A DNA stretch of 64,000 nt, from contig CP197396.1 in assembly GCA_052161885.1 (NCBI GenBank), forward strand, positions 682,001 to 746,000. The letters are read 5' to 3'. Source of the stretch: QKTW01 sp052161885 (GTDB lineage: Bacteria > Bacteroidota > Bacteroidia > Chitinophagales > Chitinophagaceae). Position 1 is the stretch's first letter. Each line of letters opens with the position of its first letter. Of this stretch, positions 8,443 through 17,491 are shown in pieces. A program made the position numbers and the translations under genes. The notes under the pieces are model-generated. The model saw nothing but the letters and a program-made list of their open reading frames with translations, was not told the origin of the DNA and did no database searches.

Positions 8443-9030
8443 CTAAGCCCATTTTACTTTTTCTGTAACCGGGATATTGCGTTTGCCTTCTTTCGGCTCG
8501 TCATCTGTATAACCAAAATACAGCAGTCCCATCACTATATCGTGTTCTCCAAAGCCAAGATATTCGCGCAGTGCAGGATGATGCGTCATGCCGCCTGTAT
8601 TCCAGAAAGAGGAGATGCCCTCGGCTGTAGCGCCCAGCAATACGTGCTCTATAGCCGCACTGGTAGCCGCAATTTCTTCAATGACTGGTATTTTGGGATT
8701 GGCACCACGCTGCATTACCGCTACGATGAGGTGCGAAGCCATATTGCCGGCATTGGAAAGGTTGTCGAAAGACGTTTGCAGGCGTTTGTCTTCTGCGGTA
8801 TTGTCCCAGTATATTTTTGCATGCGCAGCGCAGAAGTTTTTAAGAGCTTCGCCTTTGTATACTATAAAACGCCATGGCTCTGTGCGTCCGTGTGTAGGCG
8901 CCCAATCGGCAAGTGATAATAACTCATTGATCGTTGCGTCGTCAATCTGCTTTCCGTTCATCGCGGCTGTCTTTACCGTACGGCGACCTGTAATGATCTG
9001 TTTCAGTGCTGAAAATAATTCCTGTGTCAT
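8443..9030 (-). CDS. nitroreductase-family FMN oxidoreductase
   Basis: A 195-residue flavoprotein of the nitroreductase superfamily, which uses FMN and NAD(P)H to reduce nitro, quinone or related compounds. The N-terminal GRRTVK and the following LADWAPTHGRTEPWRF block match the FMN-binding start of YdjA-type members, and GLLYFGYTDDEPKEGKRN is the usual C-terminal strand and loop. It is cytoplasmic, with no export signal. The substrate cannot be predicted. It converges with the chitinase gene and has its own promoter box almost touching the start codon. Confidence 0.85.
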   Translation of the reverse strand: MTQELFSALKQIITGRRTVKTAAMNGKQIDDATINELLSLADWAPTHGRTEPWRFIVYKGEALKNFCAAHAKIYWDNTAEDKRLQTSFDNLSNAGNMASHLIVAVMQRGANPKIPVIEEIAATSAAIEHVLLGATAEGISSFWNTGGMTHHPALREYLGFGEHDIVMGLLYFGYTDDEPKEGKRNIPVTEKVKWA

Positions 9031-9037
9031 AAGGCTG

Positions 9038-9045
9038 CAAAGATA
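9038..9045 (-). promoter_or_regulatory. -7 box of the nitroreductase gene, near-leaderless
   Basis: Read on the minus strand the sequence is TATCTTTG, a perfect TAnnTTTG. It ends only seven bases before the ATG, so the transcript would begin at or within a couple of bases of the start codon. No clear -33 TTTG is visible at the right spacing. Confidence 0.5.
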
Positions 9046-9096
9046 TAGTCACAATACAGATGGTTGTATACCGATTATTTATGCGGGGCAAAAAGA

Positions 9097-9123
9097 AAAA
9101 GCTCCGCGTTCAACAGAGCTTTT
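9097..9123. terminator. hairpin downstream of kup (minus strand)
   Basis: AAAAGCTC (9097-9104) pairs perfectly with GAGCTTTT (9116-9123) around an 11-base loop. The A and T runs on both sides make it usable in either direction. It lies downstream of the minus-strand kup gene and upstream of the nitroreductase promoter. Confidence 0.5.
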
Positions 9124-9146
9124 CAAAATATAATCAGTCACAAAAA

Positions 9147-9181
9147 ATGTCACCATGAGCGTAGTCAAAGGATGACATTTT
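9147..9181. repeat. copy of the CTGAGCGTAGTCGAAGG intergenic palindrome family
   Basis: AATGTCACC and GGATGACATT flank ATGAGCGTAGTCAAA, forming a hairpin with the repeat core in its loop. Copies of the same core occur at 22494-22553, 27214-27238, 34405-34434 and 40910-40935, always behind stop codons. Confidence 0.65.
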
Positions 9182-9190
9182 CTTAACGTC

Positions 9191-9207
9191 TCAACCTATT
9201 AACTTTT
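9191..9207. repeat. TCAACCTATTAACTTTT word repeat
   Basis: This 17-base word, behind the kup stop codon, occurs again identically at 19734-19750 behind mgsA. In both places it is embedded in degenerate TTAAC-rich DNA. Confidence 0.55.
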
Positions 9208-9216
9208 CAATTTATA

Positions 9217-11166
9217 CTAGCTTTCATCTATCCGCTTCAGGTGATAATCAGCGATTGCAGATACAATAATCGGATATTTTTCCAGTGTTACATCCGAAGG
9301 GTCAAGACCAAAACCGCGCTCTTCAGACAGGCTGAAGCGTTTCAGGATAAAGTAACCGCGCATCATCAGGCGCTCCCATAAAGGCAGGGCATTATCGCGC
9401 GACAGGAATTTTTCCATTACGATAAACCGGAAATCACCCATTACGTTGTTCCTGCTGAGTGACTCATAACGACTCACGACATTTACTTCCTTGTTCTGCA
9501 CCATTTCTTCCACCACTTTTCGGAACATAGATTGTATGCGTTGCTCCACCCTGAAACCAAGACGGAATTCCACACGGATGATCTCGTTCGGAATGATTGT
9601 CTGTACCGCATATTCCATTGTATACGGATCGTCCGTTACATCCACATGCACGAACCAGTAAATATCGGCACGTTTTGGTTTCCGGTACAGGATAGAATAA
9701 ATGATCTTATGTTCAATTTCTTTGGGATTATTGGCACTGGTGAGATACACCATATGCGTCGCATATTTGGGGATCGAACGGTCATTGCTCAGTTCCTGTA
9801 TGATCTGCACATAATCTTCCAGCCGTACAAATTCCACATAACGGTTTTTGATCTTTCTGGCCTTGAACCAGATAAACATAGCCATGAAAAGACTGCCGCC
9901 CACGATCAGCGTCACCACACCACCCTGTTCGAATTTCTCAACCAGGTTTGCATACAGGAAGGAGAATTCAATAGTGAGATATACAGCCATATAAAGCACG
10001 ATCCAGATAATAGGCACCCTGCGTGTAAACATGAAATAGCCAAAGAGGCAGGAGGTCATGATCATACACAAGGTGATGGAAAGACCATAGGCAGCTTCCA
10101 TAGCCGAAGATCTCTGGAAAAACAGTACGATGCCACTGCAACCAAAAAAGAGCAGCAGGTTAATACCCGGTATAAATGACTGGCCACGCTCTACTGTAGG
10201 ATAATTTATCTTCATCTTAGGCCACAGGTTCAGCTTGATAGCTTCACTGATCAGTGTAAAGGAACCGGAGATCAGGGCCTGGCTGGCAATTACGGCTGCT
10301 ACGGTTGCAATGATGATACCCGGCAGCACGAACCACTGTGGCATTAGCTCGTAGAACGGATTCTTGGTTGCCGAATTCCACACAACATTTTTCATGGTAA
10401 GGAGATATGCTCCCTGACCTACGTAATTAAGTATGAGGCAGCACTTCACAAATATCCAGGAGATGCGGATGTTTCCACGGCCGCAGTGACCAAGGTCAGA
10501 ATACAACGCTTCGGCACCGGTAGTACACAGGAAGACTGCTCCCAGCAGCCAGAAACCTTTAGGATAAACTGTCAGCAGCTTTATAGCATAATAAGGATTG
10601 AAAGCTCTGAAAATCCCCCAGTCATCGTTAACATGGTAAAGACCCAGTACTGCCAGCATCACAAACCAGAGAAACATAATGGGGCCGAATATCTTACCCA
10701 ATGAAGCCGTGCCGAATTGCTGGAAAAAGAACAGACCTGTAAGGATGGTCAATACAATGTATATGATGGTCATATCATGTATGCCTTCCAGGTGAGGAAT
10801 AGCTCTCAGACCTTCTATTGCAGACGTGACCGTAATGGGCGGTGTGATCATGCCATCAGCGAGTAGCGCCGCACCTCCTATCATTGCGGGAAAAACAGTC
10901 CACTTACCATGCCTTCGCACCAGGGCAAACAGGGAAAAGATACCACCCTCCCCTTTATTGTCCGCTTTAAGCGTCAGCAGAACATATTTAACTGTTGTTT
11001 GAAGTGTCAGTGTCCAGATGATACACGACAGGCCGCCGATAATAAGCAGTTCACTGATAGGTTTGCCATTACAGATGGCATTCATTACGTAAAGAGGTGA
11101 AGTACCAATGTCGCCATAGATAATGCCCAGCGCAATAATAATTCCGGCCAAAGTGGCCTTATTCAT
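9217..11166 (-). CDS. kup: Kup/HAK potassium transporter (first copy)
   Basis: A 649-residue K+ uptake permease of the inner membrane, thought to work as a K+/H+ symporter. The N-terminal signature GIIYGDIGTSPLYVM, twelve predicted membrane helices (to about residue 450) and a soluble C-terminal domain of about 200 residues match the KUP family (E. coli Kup is 622). The start is set at the ATG at 11166, since the longer frame begins with TTG in a poor context and the promoter box is close upstream. It is divergent from a second kup gene; shared blocks such as YGDIGTSPLYV, LTLQTTFKYV or LTLQTTVKYV, ALISGSFTLISEAI and PKRADIYWF show they are paralogues. Confidence 0.95.
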   Translation of the reverse strand: MNKATLAGIIIALGIIYGDIGTSPLYVMNAICNGKPISELLIIGGLSCIIWTLTLQTTVKYVLLTLKADNKGEGGIFSLFALVRRHGKWTVFPAMIGGAALLADGMITPPITVTSAIEGLRAIPHLEGIHDMTIIYIVLTILTGLFFFQQFGTASLGKIFGPIMFLWFVMLAVLGLYHVNDDWGIFRAFNPYYAIKLLTVYPKGFWLLGAVFLCTTGAEALYSDLGHCGRGNIRISWIFVKCCLILNYVGQGAYLLTMKNVVWNSATKNPFYELMPQWFVLPGIIIATVAAVIASQALISGSFTLISEAIKLNLWPKMKINYPTVERGQSFIPGINLLLFFGCSGIVLFFQRSSAMEAAYGLSITLCMIMTSCLFGYFMFTRRVPIIWIVLYMAVYLTIEFSFLYANLVEKFEQGGVVTLIVGGSLFMAMFIWFKARKIKNRYVEFVRLEDYVQIIQELSNDRSIPKYATHMVYLTSANNPKEIEHKIIYSILYRKPKRADIYWFVHVDVTDDPYTMEYAVQTIIPNEIIRVEFRLGFRVEQRIQSMFRKVVEEMVQNKEVNVVSRYESLSRNNVMGDFRFIVMEKFLSRDNALPLWERLMMRGYFILKRFSLSEERGFGLDPSDVTLEKYPIIVSAIADYHLKRIDES

Positions 11167-11202
11167 ATTCTTTCCCAAAACAAAAGGACTATTTCAGAGT
11201 TG

Positions 11203-11210
11203 CAAAGGTA
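11203..11210 (-). promoter_or_regulatory. -7 box of the minus-strand kup gene
   Basis: On the minus strand this reads TACCTTTG, a perfect TAnnTTTG. A TTTA about 20 bases upstream may serve as -33. The predicted leader is about 30 bases. The divergent kup gene has no equally good box, only AT-rich DNA, within the shared intergenic region. Confidence 0.55.
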
Positions 11211-11333
11211 TTCGTTTATGCAATTTATTTTAAAAAATCAGTTTTTATTTAATAAAACGTGTCTGTGCATTTTAAAAACTTTAATTCTTTTTAATCGTGG
11301 AAAAACAGAACTTCGCGAAATTTTTATATTGAA

Positions 11334-13322
11334 ATGGGCTCTGATAAGCACTCAAATCACATGAGTAAGCTATCCGTTATCGGATTATTGGTAGCATTAG
11401 GAATTATATACGGAGATATAGGAACGTCGCCATTGTATGTATTCCGCTCAATTATCGGCCCGAGAGAAATTTCTCCCCAACTGGTATATGGTGGCATTTC
11501 CTGTGTTTTCTGGACACTGACGCTCCAGACTACCTTCAAATATGTATTTCTTACGCTCCGTGCAGACAATCGCGGCGAAGGCGGTATCTTTTCTTTATAT
11601 GCACTTGTACGCCGCTATGGAAAATGGCTGTACATACCCACCATCCTCGGCGCTGCCACCCTGCTGGCCGACGGTATTATCACTCCTCCCATTACCGTAG
11701 CCTCTGCGATAGAAGGGCTCAACGGTGTAAAAGGGATGGAAAACATCATTGTGCCGGGCAATAATCTCACCGTAGGTATAGTGATAGCCATCATTTCACT
11801 GCTCTTCCTTTTCCAGCGGTTCGGTACGGATATCGTAGGCAAGACATTCGGGCCTATGATGTTTGCATGGTTTACGATGATCATGGTCCTCGGGCTGAGC
11901 CAGGTAATATACCATCCGCAGATATTTGCAGCGCTCAATCCTTATTATGCCTTTGACCTGCTTATTAATTATCCGCATGGCTTCTGGCTGCTGGGCGCCG
12001 TGTTCCTTTGCACTACCGGTGCCGAGGCCTTATATTCCGACCTTGGGCATTGTGGCAGAAAGAATATACAGGTAAGCTGGGCCTTTGTAAAAGTTACCCT
12101 CGTAATAAATTATCTCGGGCAAGGTGCGTGGTTGCTTGCACAGCAGGAAAAACACCTCGGCAGCCTGAACCCGTTTTTTGAGATAATGCCGCACTGGTTC
12201 CTGCTGGCAGGTATTATCATTGCCACATTTGCGTCTATTATCGCCAGCCAGGCATTGATCTCCGGTTCGTTTACGCTTATCAGCGAAGCCATCAGCATGA
12301 ACTTCTGGCCGCGTGCAAAAGTAAAATTCCCCAGTACGGTAAAGGGACAGATCTACATTCCCAGTGTCAACTGGATACTTTGTATCGGATGTATCGCCAT
12401 GATCCTGTATTTCCGGGAATCCGGCCATATGGAAGCGGCCTATGGCTTTTCTATCGTTGTAGCCATGCTCATGACGTCTACGCTCATGTATATGTATATG
12501 AAACATGTGCGTAAATGGCCAATGGTCATCATAGTGCTTATTATGGCTATGTTCCTTGTAGTAGAGACCTCCTTCTTTATAACCAACGCAGCAAAAATCA
12601 AACAGCGGTGGATGTTCCTGTTCTTTGAGTTCGGGCTCATGCTCATTATGTTCGTATGGTATAAAGCGAGAAAAATCACCAACCGCTACCTCAATTTTGT
12701 GAACCTGAAAGAAGGTCTCGAACAGATCGTTGCACTCAGTGAAGACCAGAGCGTTCCACGCAACTCCACACACCTGGTATACCTTACAAAAGCCAATAAC
12801 CCCAAGCAGATTGAAAAGCGTATCCTGGACTCTATCCTTCATGCAAAACCCAAGCGGGCAGATATTTACTGGTTTATACACATAGACCGGACAGACGACC
12901 CTTATGCAATGGAATACCAGGTAACGCCGCTGGTAGAAGGCAAAGTGATGCGTATTGATTTCAATCTTGGCTTTCGTGTGCAGCCCAGGCTCAACTGGTT
13001 TTTTAAGAAAGTATTGCAGGAATTGTACAACAACAAAGAAATATCCTGCAAGCGCCAGTATGAATCGCTGGACAAAAAAGACTTCTATGCAGATATTGCG
13101 TATGTCGTTATTGAACGGTTCCTTTCTATTGAAAACGAATTTTCACTTTCGGAAGGCTTTATACTGGAAACCTACTTTAGCTTAAAGCGCTGGGCACAGA
13201 ATGACCAGAAAGCATTTGGCCTGGATTACCTGAATACTGTAGTTGAGTATGTTCCGCTTGTTATACAGACCAAAACAGCACTTAACCTGAAGCGGATAGG
13301 CCATCATAAAGAAGAGGCGTAA
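11334..13322 (+). CDS. kup: Kup/HAK potassium transporter (second copy)
   Basis: A 662-residue paralogue of the divergent kup gene, with the same GIIYGDIGTSPLYVF start, about twelve helices and a C-terminal cytoplasmic domain. It would also import K+ at the inner membrane. A second in-frame ATG at 11361 (MSKLSVIG) aligns better with the start of the first copy and may be the true one. The gene ends in a strong intrinsic terminator. Two linked but divergent copies suggest separate control, for example different affinity or osmotic conditions, though nothing in the sequence shows which is which. Confidence 0.95.
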   Translation: MGSDKHSNHMSKLSVIGLLVALGIIYGDIGTSPLYVFRSIIGPREISPQLVYGGISCVFWTLTLQTTFKYVFLTLRADNRGEGGIFSLYALVRRYGKWLYIPTILGAATLLADGIITPPITVASAIEGLNGVKGMENIIVPGNNLTVGIVIAIISLLFLFQRFGTDIVGKTFGPMMFAWFTMIMVLGLSQVIYHPQIFAALNPYYAFDLLINYPHGFWLLGAVFLCTTGAEALYSDLGHCGRKNIQVSWAFVKVTLVINYLGQGAWLLAQQEKHLGSLNPFFEIMPHWFLLAGIIIATFASIIASQALISGSFTLISEAISMNFWPRAKVKFPSTVKGQIYIPSVNWILCIGCIAMILYFRESGHMEAAYGFSIVVAMLMTSTLMYMYMKHVRKWPMVIIVLIMAMFLVVETSFFITNAAKIKQRWMFLFFEFGLMLIMFVWYKARKITNRYLNFVNLKEGLEQIVALSEDQSVPRNSTHLVYLTKANNPKQIEKRILDSILHAKPKRADIYWFIHIDRTDDPYAMEYQVTPLVEGKVMRIDFNLGFRVQPRLNWFFKKVLQELYNNKEISCKRQYESLDKKDFYADIAYVVIERFLSIENEFSLSEGFILETYFSLKRWAQNDQKAFGLDYLNTVVEYVPLVIQTKTALNLKRIGHHKEEA

Positions 13323-13343
13323 ACATTGTCTAAAACTATATCA

Positions 13344-13375
13344 AACACGGCATCAGCAAGGTGCCGTGTTTTTTA
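13344..13375 (+). terminator. intrinsic terminator of the plus-strand kup
   Basis: AAACACGGCA (13344-13353) pairs over ten bases with TGCCGTGTTT (13363-13372) across a nine-base loop, followed by further T. This is one of the best terminators in the window. Confidence 0.85.
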
Positions 13376-13443
13376 CTTGTTCATTTTCTCCCGGGTACAT
13401 ATTGGAATATTGTTTTTCTTTGTATTCAAAATCTGCAGACCTT

Positions 13444-14022
13444 ATGATACTCTATCTGCGTAATACCTTTATTGCGTTCCTTTTATTAATTACATTGCCT
13501 GTATGGGGGCGCGGCGGTTATGAAATTTCAGTTTCGTCCGGTCAGGGCCGTATCGTGAACCAGGCCAGCATGGCAGCGGCATTTTCTGCCGGCTTCAGGA
13601 CAGAAGCATACAGTGCGGAACATTTCACTATCACTACAGGCATGGAGCTTTCAGTTATCGGGAAGCGTATAGCCAACCGGTATGACAGCACGCCACCTCC
13701 GGGGCTTACTTACAGCAGGGGACTGGTATTTGCGTCCCTGCCGGTAGGTTTCAATTACCGGAAGCACGTAAACAGGTTTACTTTTACCGCAGGGGCAGAT
13801 ATATTGCTGAACTATTTTATTTCACTTGAATCTCCTTACGCCGAAAACAATTATACACTTGGCTGGGGCATAGCTCCGAATATCACCGGCAGTTTTGATA
13901 TAACCCCGGATTTTGCGCTCGGCATCAGAATCTTTGCTCAGTCGGGCAGCTCACCCTTGCGGAATAATGCCGGGCTGCAGACCAGTATGTATGGCGCCGG
14001 ACTGATCTTTAATTTAAAATAA
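13444..14022 (+). CDS. small outer-membrane beta-barrel-like protein
   Basis: A 192-residue exported protein. The start at 13444 gives a good signal peptide (MILYLRNTFIAFLLLITLPVWG); the longer frame beginning at 13366 would run into the kup terminator and is rejected. The mature part alternates hydrophobic and polar residues with Gly and aromatic turns and ends in LIFNLK, as expected of a small 8-strand porin-like barrel. No specific family is recognised. The next gene begins eight bases downstream, so the two are probably cotranscribed. Confidence 0.65.
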   Translation: MILYLRNTFIAFLLLITLPVWGRGGYEISVSSGQGRIVNQASMAAAFSAGFRTEAYSAEHFTITTGMELSVIGKRIANRYDSTPPPGLTYSRGLVFASLPVGFNYRKHVNRFTFTAGADILLNYFISLESPYAENNYTLGWGIAPNITGSFDITPDFALGIRIFAQSGSSPLRNNAGLQTSMYGAGLIFNLK

Positions 14023-14030
14023 ACACATTC

Positions 14031-15002
14031 ATGGACAAAGCGAAGTGGCTTAACCTGCTTAAATGCGTCGGCATACCGGTAGCATATGCAATAGTATTGC
14101 GGCTTTTCTTTGGCGTACATAGTTGGGAAGACCTGTTTTCTGTAATGACAGTCAGTTTCCTGTTCTGTCTGCCCACGATTGTGGGGGCACTGGCCGTTTA
14201 TTATTCCAACATCGAAAAAGTAAAAAAGCTTCGTTACCGCATCATTTTTCCGTGGCTGCCTGTTATCATTTTCTTTTTCATCACCCTGCTGTTCAGCCTC
14301 GAAGGCTGGGCTTGCTGGTTGATGATCCTCCCCGTGTTCCTGGTTGCGGCTTCTATCGGTGGCCTTATTGGCGGCTATTTTAAGCTCAGAAAATACCGGA
14401 GGGGAAACCTGTATATTTCATTGCTAACCTTGCTCCCATTATTTTTATCCCCCGTTGAAAGCATGATAGGCAGCATTCCAGGCACCTATGAAGCTTATAC
14501 GGATATCGACATTCATGCAGATGCACCGGCGATATGGAGCCATGTAACCCGGGTTGGAGAAATAATGCCGGAAGAGGACAAAGGCTGGCTCACCGGTTTC
14601 CTGGGATTTCCGCGCCCGTTAAGGGCCGAGCTGAATTATGAAGGCGTAGGGGCTTCCAGGGAGGCGATCTTCAGTAAAGGACTGGTATTTCATGAAAAGG
14701 TCCTGCAATACGAACATCAGAAGCAAATGCGTTTCTCCATCAAAGCGTTCCCATATGAAATTCCCTCGACTACAATGGACAGCCATGTCGTAATCGGCGG
14801 TAAATATTTTGATGTACTGGATGGTACCTATCAGCTGGAAAAACTCTCAGACCAAAACTACCGGCTGCATTTGTACAGCCATTTCAAGCTGAAGACGACA
14901 TTTAACTTTTATGCGGGCTGGTGGGTTACCTGGATCATGAAAGATATACAGAACAATATATTACAGGTAATCAAAGCGCGTTGTGAAGAACCAGGCGCTT
15001 AA
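14031..15002 (+). CDS. membrane protein with C-terminal SRPBCC (START-like) domain
   Basis: A 323-residue protein. Four hydrophobic helices occupy about residues 12-135 (two hairpins separated by basic loops), then a soluble domain of about 180 residues begins at EAYTDIDIHADAPAIWSHVTRV. That phrase is the usual opening strand and helix of SRPBCC/polyketide-cyclase-like proteins, which bind hydrophobic ligands in a deep cavity. Ligand and role are unknown. It sits behind a small barrel gene, so an envelope lipid function is conceivable but unproven. Confidence 0.65.
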   Translation: MDKAKWLNLLKCVGIPVAYAIVLRLFFGVHSWEDLFSVMTVSFLFCLPTIVGALAVYYSNIEKVKKLRYRIIFPWLPVIIFFFITLLFSLEGWACWLMILPVFLVAASIGGLIGGYFKLRKYRRGNLYISLLTLLPLFLSPVESMIGSIPGTYEAYTDIDIHADAPAIWSHVTRVGEIMPEEDKGWLTGFLGFPRPLRAELNYEGVGASREAIFSKGLVFHEKVLQYEHQKQMRFSIKAFPYEIPSTTMDSHVVIGGKYFDVLDGTYQLEKLSDQNYRLHLYSHFKLKTTFNFYAGWWVTWIMKDIQNNILQVIKARCEEPGA

Positions 15003-15035
15003 GGGCTGCAGTCTGCCAATATCAGTCAATATACT

Positions 15036-15043
15036 TAACTTTG
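15036..15043 (+). promoter_or_regulatory. -7 box of dusB, near-leaderless
   Basis: TAACTTTG is a perfect TAnnTTTG ending seven bases before the dusB ATG, so the mRNA would start at or beside the initiation codon. Confidence 0.5.
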
Positions 15044-15050
15044 CGCCGCA

Positions 15051-16043
15051 ATGGTGAAGATAGGAAACATAGAACTGGGCAAATTCCCTCTTTTGCTGGC
15101 GCCGATGGAAGACGTCAGCGATCCCCCTTTTCGTGCGGTATGTAAAGAGCATGGTGCCGACCTGATGTATACAGAGTTCATTTCTTCTGAAGGACTGATA
15201 CGCGATGCGATCAAAAGCCGCCAGAAGCTGGATATTTTCGATTATGAACGTCCGGTAGGTATACAGATATTCGGTGGCGATGAAGAAGCTATGGCGCTGT
15301 CTGCCCGCATCGTTGATGCCACAAACCCGGATCTGCTGGACATCAATTTTGGATGCCCGGTAAAAAAAGTGGTATGCAAAGGTGCTGGTGCCGGTGTGCT
15401 GAAAGATATAGACCTGATGGTGCGTCTCACGAAAGCGGTGGTAGACAATACCAGTCTGCCGGTTACTGTTAAAACGCGCCTCGGCTGGGATGACAATTCG
15501 AGAAACATAGAAGAAGTGGCCGAACGCCTGCAGGATGTAGGCATAAAAGCGCTGACGATACATGGCCGTACGCGTACACAGATGTACAAAGGAGAGGCCG
15601 ACTGGACGCTGATTGCCAAAGTGCGGAACAACCCACGAATACAGATGCCCATTTTTGGCAATGGAGACATCGACAGCCCGCAGAAAGCTTTGGAATACCG
15701 CAACAGGTATGGTGTTGATGGTATTATGATTGGCCGCGCTGCTATTGGCTACCCATGGATATTCCGGGAGATCAAGCACTTTTTTGCCACAGGCGAAACA
15801 TTGGCCCCGCCTACTATCGAAGAACGTATCGATGCCTGCCGCAAACATTTGTACGGCTCAGTAAAATGGAAGGGAGAAAAGCTGGGTATTCTTGAAATGC
15901 GCCGCCACTATGGCAATTACCTCAAAGGGCTTTCACATATCAAGGAATACAGAAGCAAACTGGTAACCATAGACAGTCTTGCAGGTCTCGAAGACGTACT
16001 TGCAGATCTTGCAGAAAACTACAGCATACAACAACCTGCATAA
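15051..16043 (+). CDS. dusB: tRNA-dihydrouridine synthase
   Basis: A 330-residue FMN-dependent enzyme that reduces specific uridines in the tRNA D-loop. The TIM barrel begins PLLLAPMEDVSDPPFR, a standard Dus opening. DINFGCPVKKVVCKGAGAGVL holds the conserved GCP and Gly-rich loop, VKTRLGWDD and LTIHGRTRTQMYKGEADW follow, and FGNGDI plus GVDGIMIGRAAIGYPWIF are the FMN phosphate-binding strands. A short helical C-terminal domain follows. The best family match is the DusB subgroup. A GNRA-type loop terminator ends the transcript. Confidence 0.93.
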   Translation: MVKIGNIELGKFPLLLAPMEDVSDPPFRAVCKEHGADLMYTEFISSEGLIRDAIKSRQKLDIFDYERPVGIQIFGGDEEAMALSARIVDATNPDLLDINFGCPVKKVVCKGAGAGVLKDIDLMVRLTKAVVDNTSLPVTVKTRLGWDDNSRNIEEVAERLQDVGIKALTIHGRTRTQMYKGEADWTLIAKVRNNPRIQMPIFGNGDIDSPQKALEYRNRYGVDGIMIGRAAIGYPWIFREIKHFFATGETLAPPTIEERIDACRKHLYGSVKWKGEKLGILEMRRHYGNYLKGLSHIKEYRSKLVTIDSLAGLEDVLADLAENYSIQQPA

Positions 16044-16066
16044 AAGAGCATAATATATAAAAAAAT

Positions 16067-16090
16067 AACAGCCCCGGAAACGGGGCTGTT
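16067..16090 (+). terminator. intrinsic terminator of dusB
   Basis: AACAGCCCCG (16067-16076) pairs perfectly with CGGGGCTGTT (16081-16090) around the tetraloop GAAA. Confidence 0.8.
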
Positions 16091-16124
16091 CTATTATCTA
16101 AACTTAGGTACAGCTATTGCACCG

Positions 16125-16247
16125 CTACTCGTTTTCCGATACTTCCCGGATTTTGGCCATGTCCACGCCAAGATCCTTTGCAACACCCATACCTAATTCC
16201 ATATTTACACGGAAGAAGCGGAAAAGCTGCCGCACATATTCTTCTCG
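16125..16247 (-). pseudogene. remnant of a gene, catalase-like C-terminal tail
   Basis: On the minus strand one frame reads EEYVRQLFRFFRVN-MELGMGVAKDLGVD-MAKIREVSENE and then a TAG at 16125. The pattern F(F/T)xVxxxLGxxVAxxLG(V/I) matches the C-terminal tail of haem catalases. Upstream the frame is closed at once by TAA, with no room for the rest of such a protein. It is therefore a short remnant if it was ever a gene. The family call rests on one short motif and is tentative. Confidence 0.35.
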
Positions 16248-16560
16248 CGTTTAGACCCGGTTATGCCATCTGTAACGCCTGCTCGCCGGGTTGAATGCAA
16301 TAATCATTTTTTTGTTTTCACTACTGCAGCCGGTTATCAACTTATGAATAAATCTACCATTTACACAGTGTCCTCGATGAAGCACATCTACCTGCACAAA
16401 GATACGTCCTTGCAATATCTTATCAGGAAATATCCTATACCATCAATGGAAGTATAGATATACTTTATGCCATGTGCTAAGTCTCAAATTCCCAATATCA
16501 CATGCCGGATTGCAATCGCCGGATTTCCAAACCCAATTTTCATCCCACATTACATGCGGC

Positions 16561-17424
16561 TCAGGCCTTTAGTCTGAAACGCCAGGTCACCTGCCGCCGG
16601 TCAAGCCCGCTTAACAACTCCCACTCCTGTTCTGTAGCACTTTGCTTTAGGTATTTTACCGAGCTTAATGCGGCGCTGTCAAATACAGCCTCTCTATCCA
16701 CCACAAGACCATTTTCCGCAAAGAATAATCTTGCCTGTTCAAAACTGTCAAACATATTTTCATAAATGCGGTGTTGTTCGAAAAAGCTGCTGAGCTGATC
16801 GTCTCCTTTCAGCCGCGGGTCAGTTGCTTTAAGCTTCAGGTATATGTCTGCTGTGATCCAGTAGCCACCGCGCTGTTCCAGTGTTTTACAGATAATGGCA
16901 CAAAGCCGCTGTTTTTCTTCTGTGCCCAGGTAAGGTAACAACCCTTCATTTACAATTACGATTTCACCGGGCGGAAACATGTTTACAGTTGCAGCAAAAG
17001 CAGTTTCGTCCAAAGCATTCAGGGGCAATATTTCCAGTCGTGTATCTTTTAAGGCATCGGGTGCGAGCGCTGAAACAAATTCTTTTTTTGTTTTGATAAG
17101 TTCCGGCAGATCCGTATCAATATAATGCAAATCCTGTTCCTGCTGCACCATGGCCAGTCCACGAAAAGAAAAGCCGGACGACAATTCCAGAATATTATGA
17201 TGCGGAATATCGACCAGCAACTGGTTTATGCTATGGTAGCGGCTTTCAAAATGCACTACCCTCGCCCAGAAAGCAAAATCTTTTTTATTATAGTCAGGCG
17301 CGTACGCCTCGGGCATTGCAGCAAGCACAGCAGCTTCGCGCACAAATGGGATATCGGTATGCCCTTTCAGGAACAGTAACGATTTTGCAGACGGACTGAT
17401 GGAACTATATTCACGGTTATTCAT
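16561..17424 (-). CDS. class I SAM-dependent methyltransferase, leucine carboxyl methyltransferase-like
   Basis: This 287-residue cytoplasmic protein begins ISPSAKSLLFLKGHTDIPFVREAA, a typical start of the LCM/PPM1-like methyltransferases (O-methyltransferase involved in polyketide biosynthesis type). NILELSSGFSFRG is the SAM-binding motif I region with the usual ExxxG reduced, YIDTDLPELIKTKKEF is motif II, and EIVIVNEGLLPYL is motif IV. The substrate is unknown. It is flanked by a MATE exporter on the same strand with a gap of 67 bases, which may be coincidental. Confidence 0.8.
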   Translation of the reverse strand: MNNREYSSISPSAKSLLFLKGHTDIPFVREAAVLAAMPEAYAPDYNKKDFAFWARVVHFESRYHSINQLLVDIPHHNILELSSGFSFRGLAMVQQEQDLHYIDTDLPELIKTKKEFVSALAPDALKDTRLEILPLNALDETAFAATVNMFPPGEIVIVNEGLLPYLGTEEKQRLCAIICKTLEQRGGYWITADIYLKLKATDPRLKGDDQLSSFFEQHRIYENMFDSFEQARLFFAENGLVVDREAVFDSAALSSVKYLKQSATEQEWELLSGLDRRQVTWRFRLKA

Positions 17425-17491
17425 ATGAATCGGGATTAAGAGATAGCATTTGTAAGTTACGTGAAGATAGTTTACAAAGCAGATGTAAATG

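Larger units (their letters stand above)
16044..16560. other. gene-poor stretch between dusB and the methyltransferase gene
   Basis: About 520 bases without an intact gene. It holds the dusB terminator and the catalase-like remnant. The rest is unremarkable in composition and all six frames are broken into short pieces, so it is best read as decayed DNA from a lost gene. Confidence 0.5.

Noticed and set aside
11178..11334. c-di-AMP riboswitch before the kup genes
   Set aside because: The region between the genes is too short and too AT-rich to hold that structure, and no conserved motif was seen.
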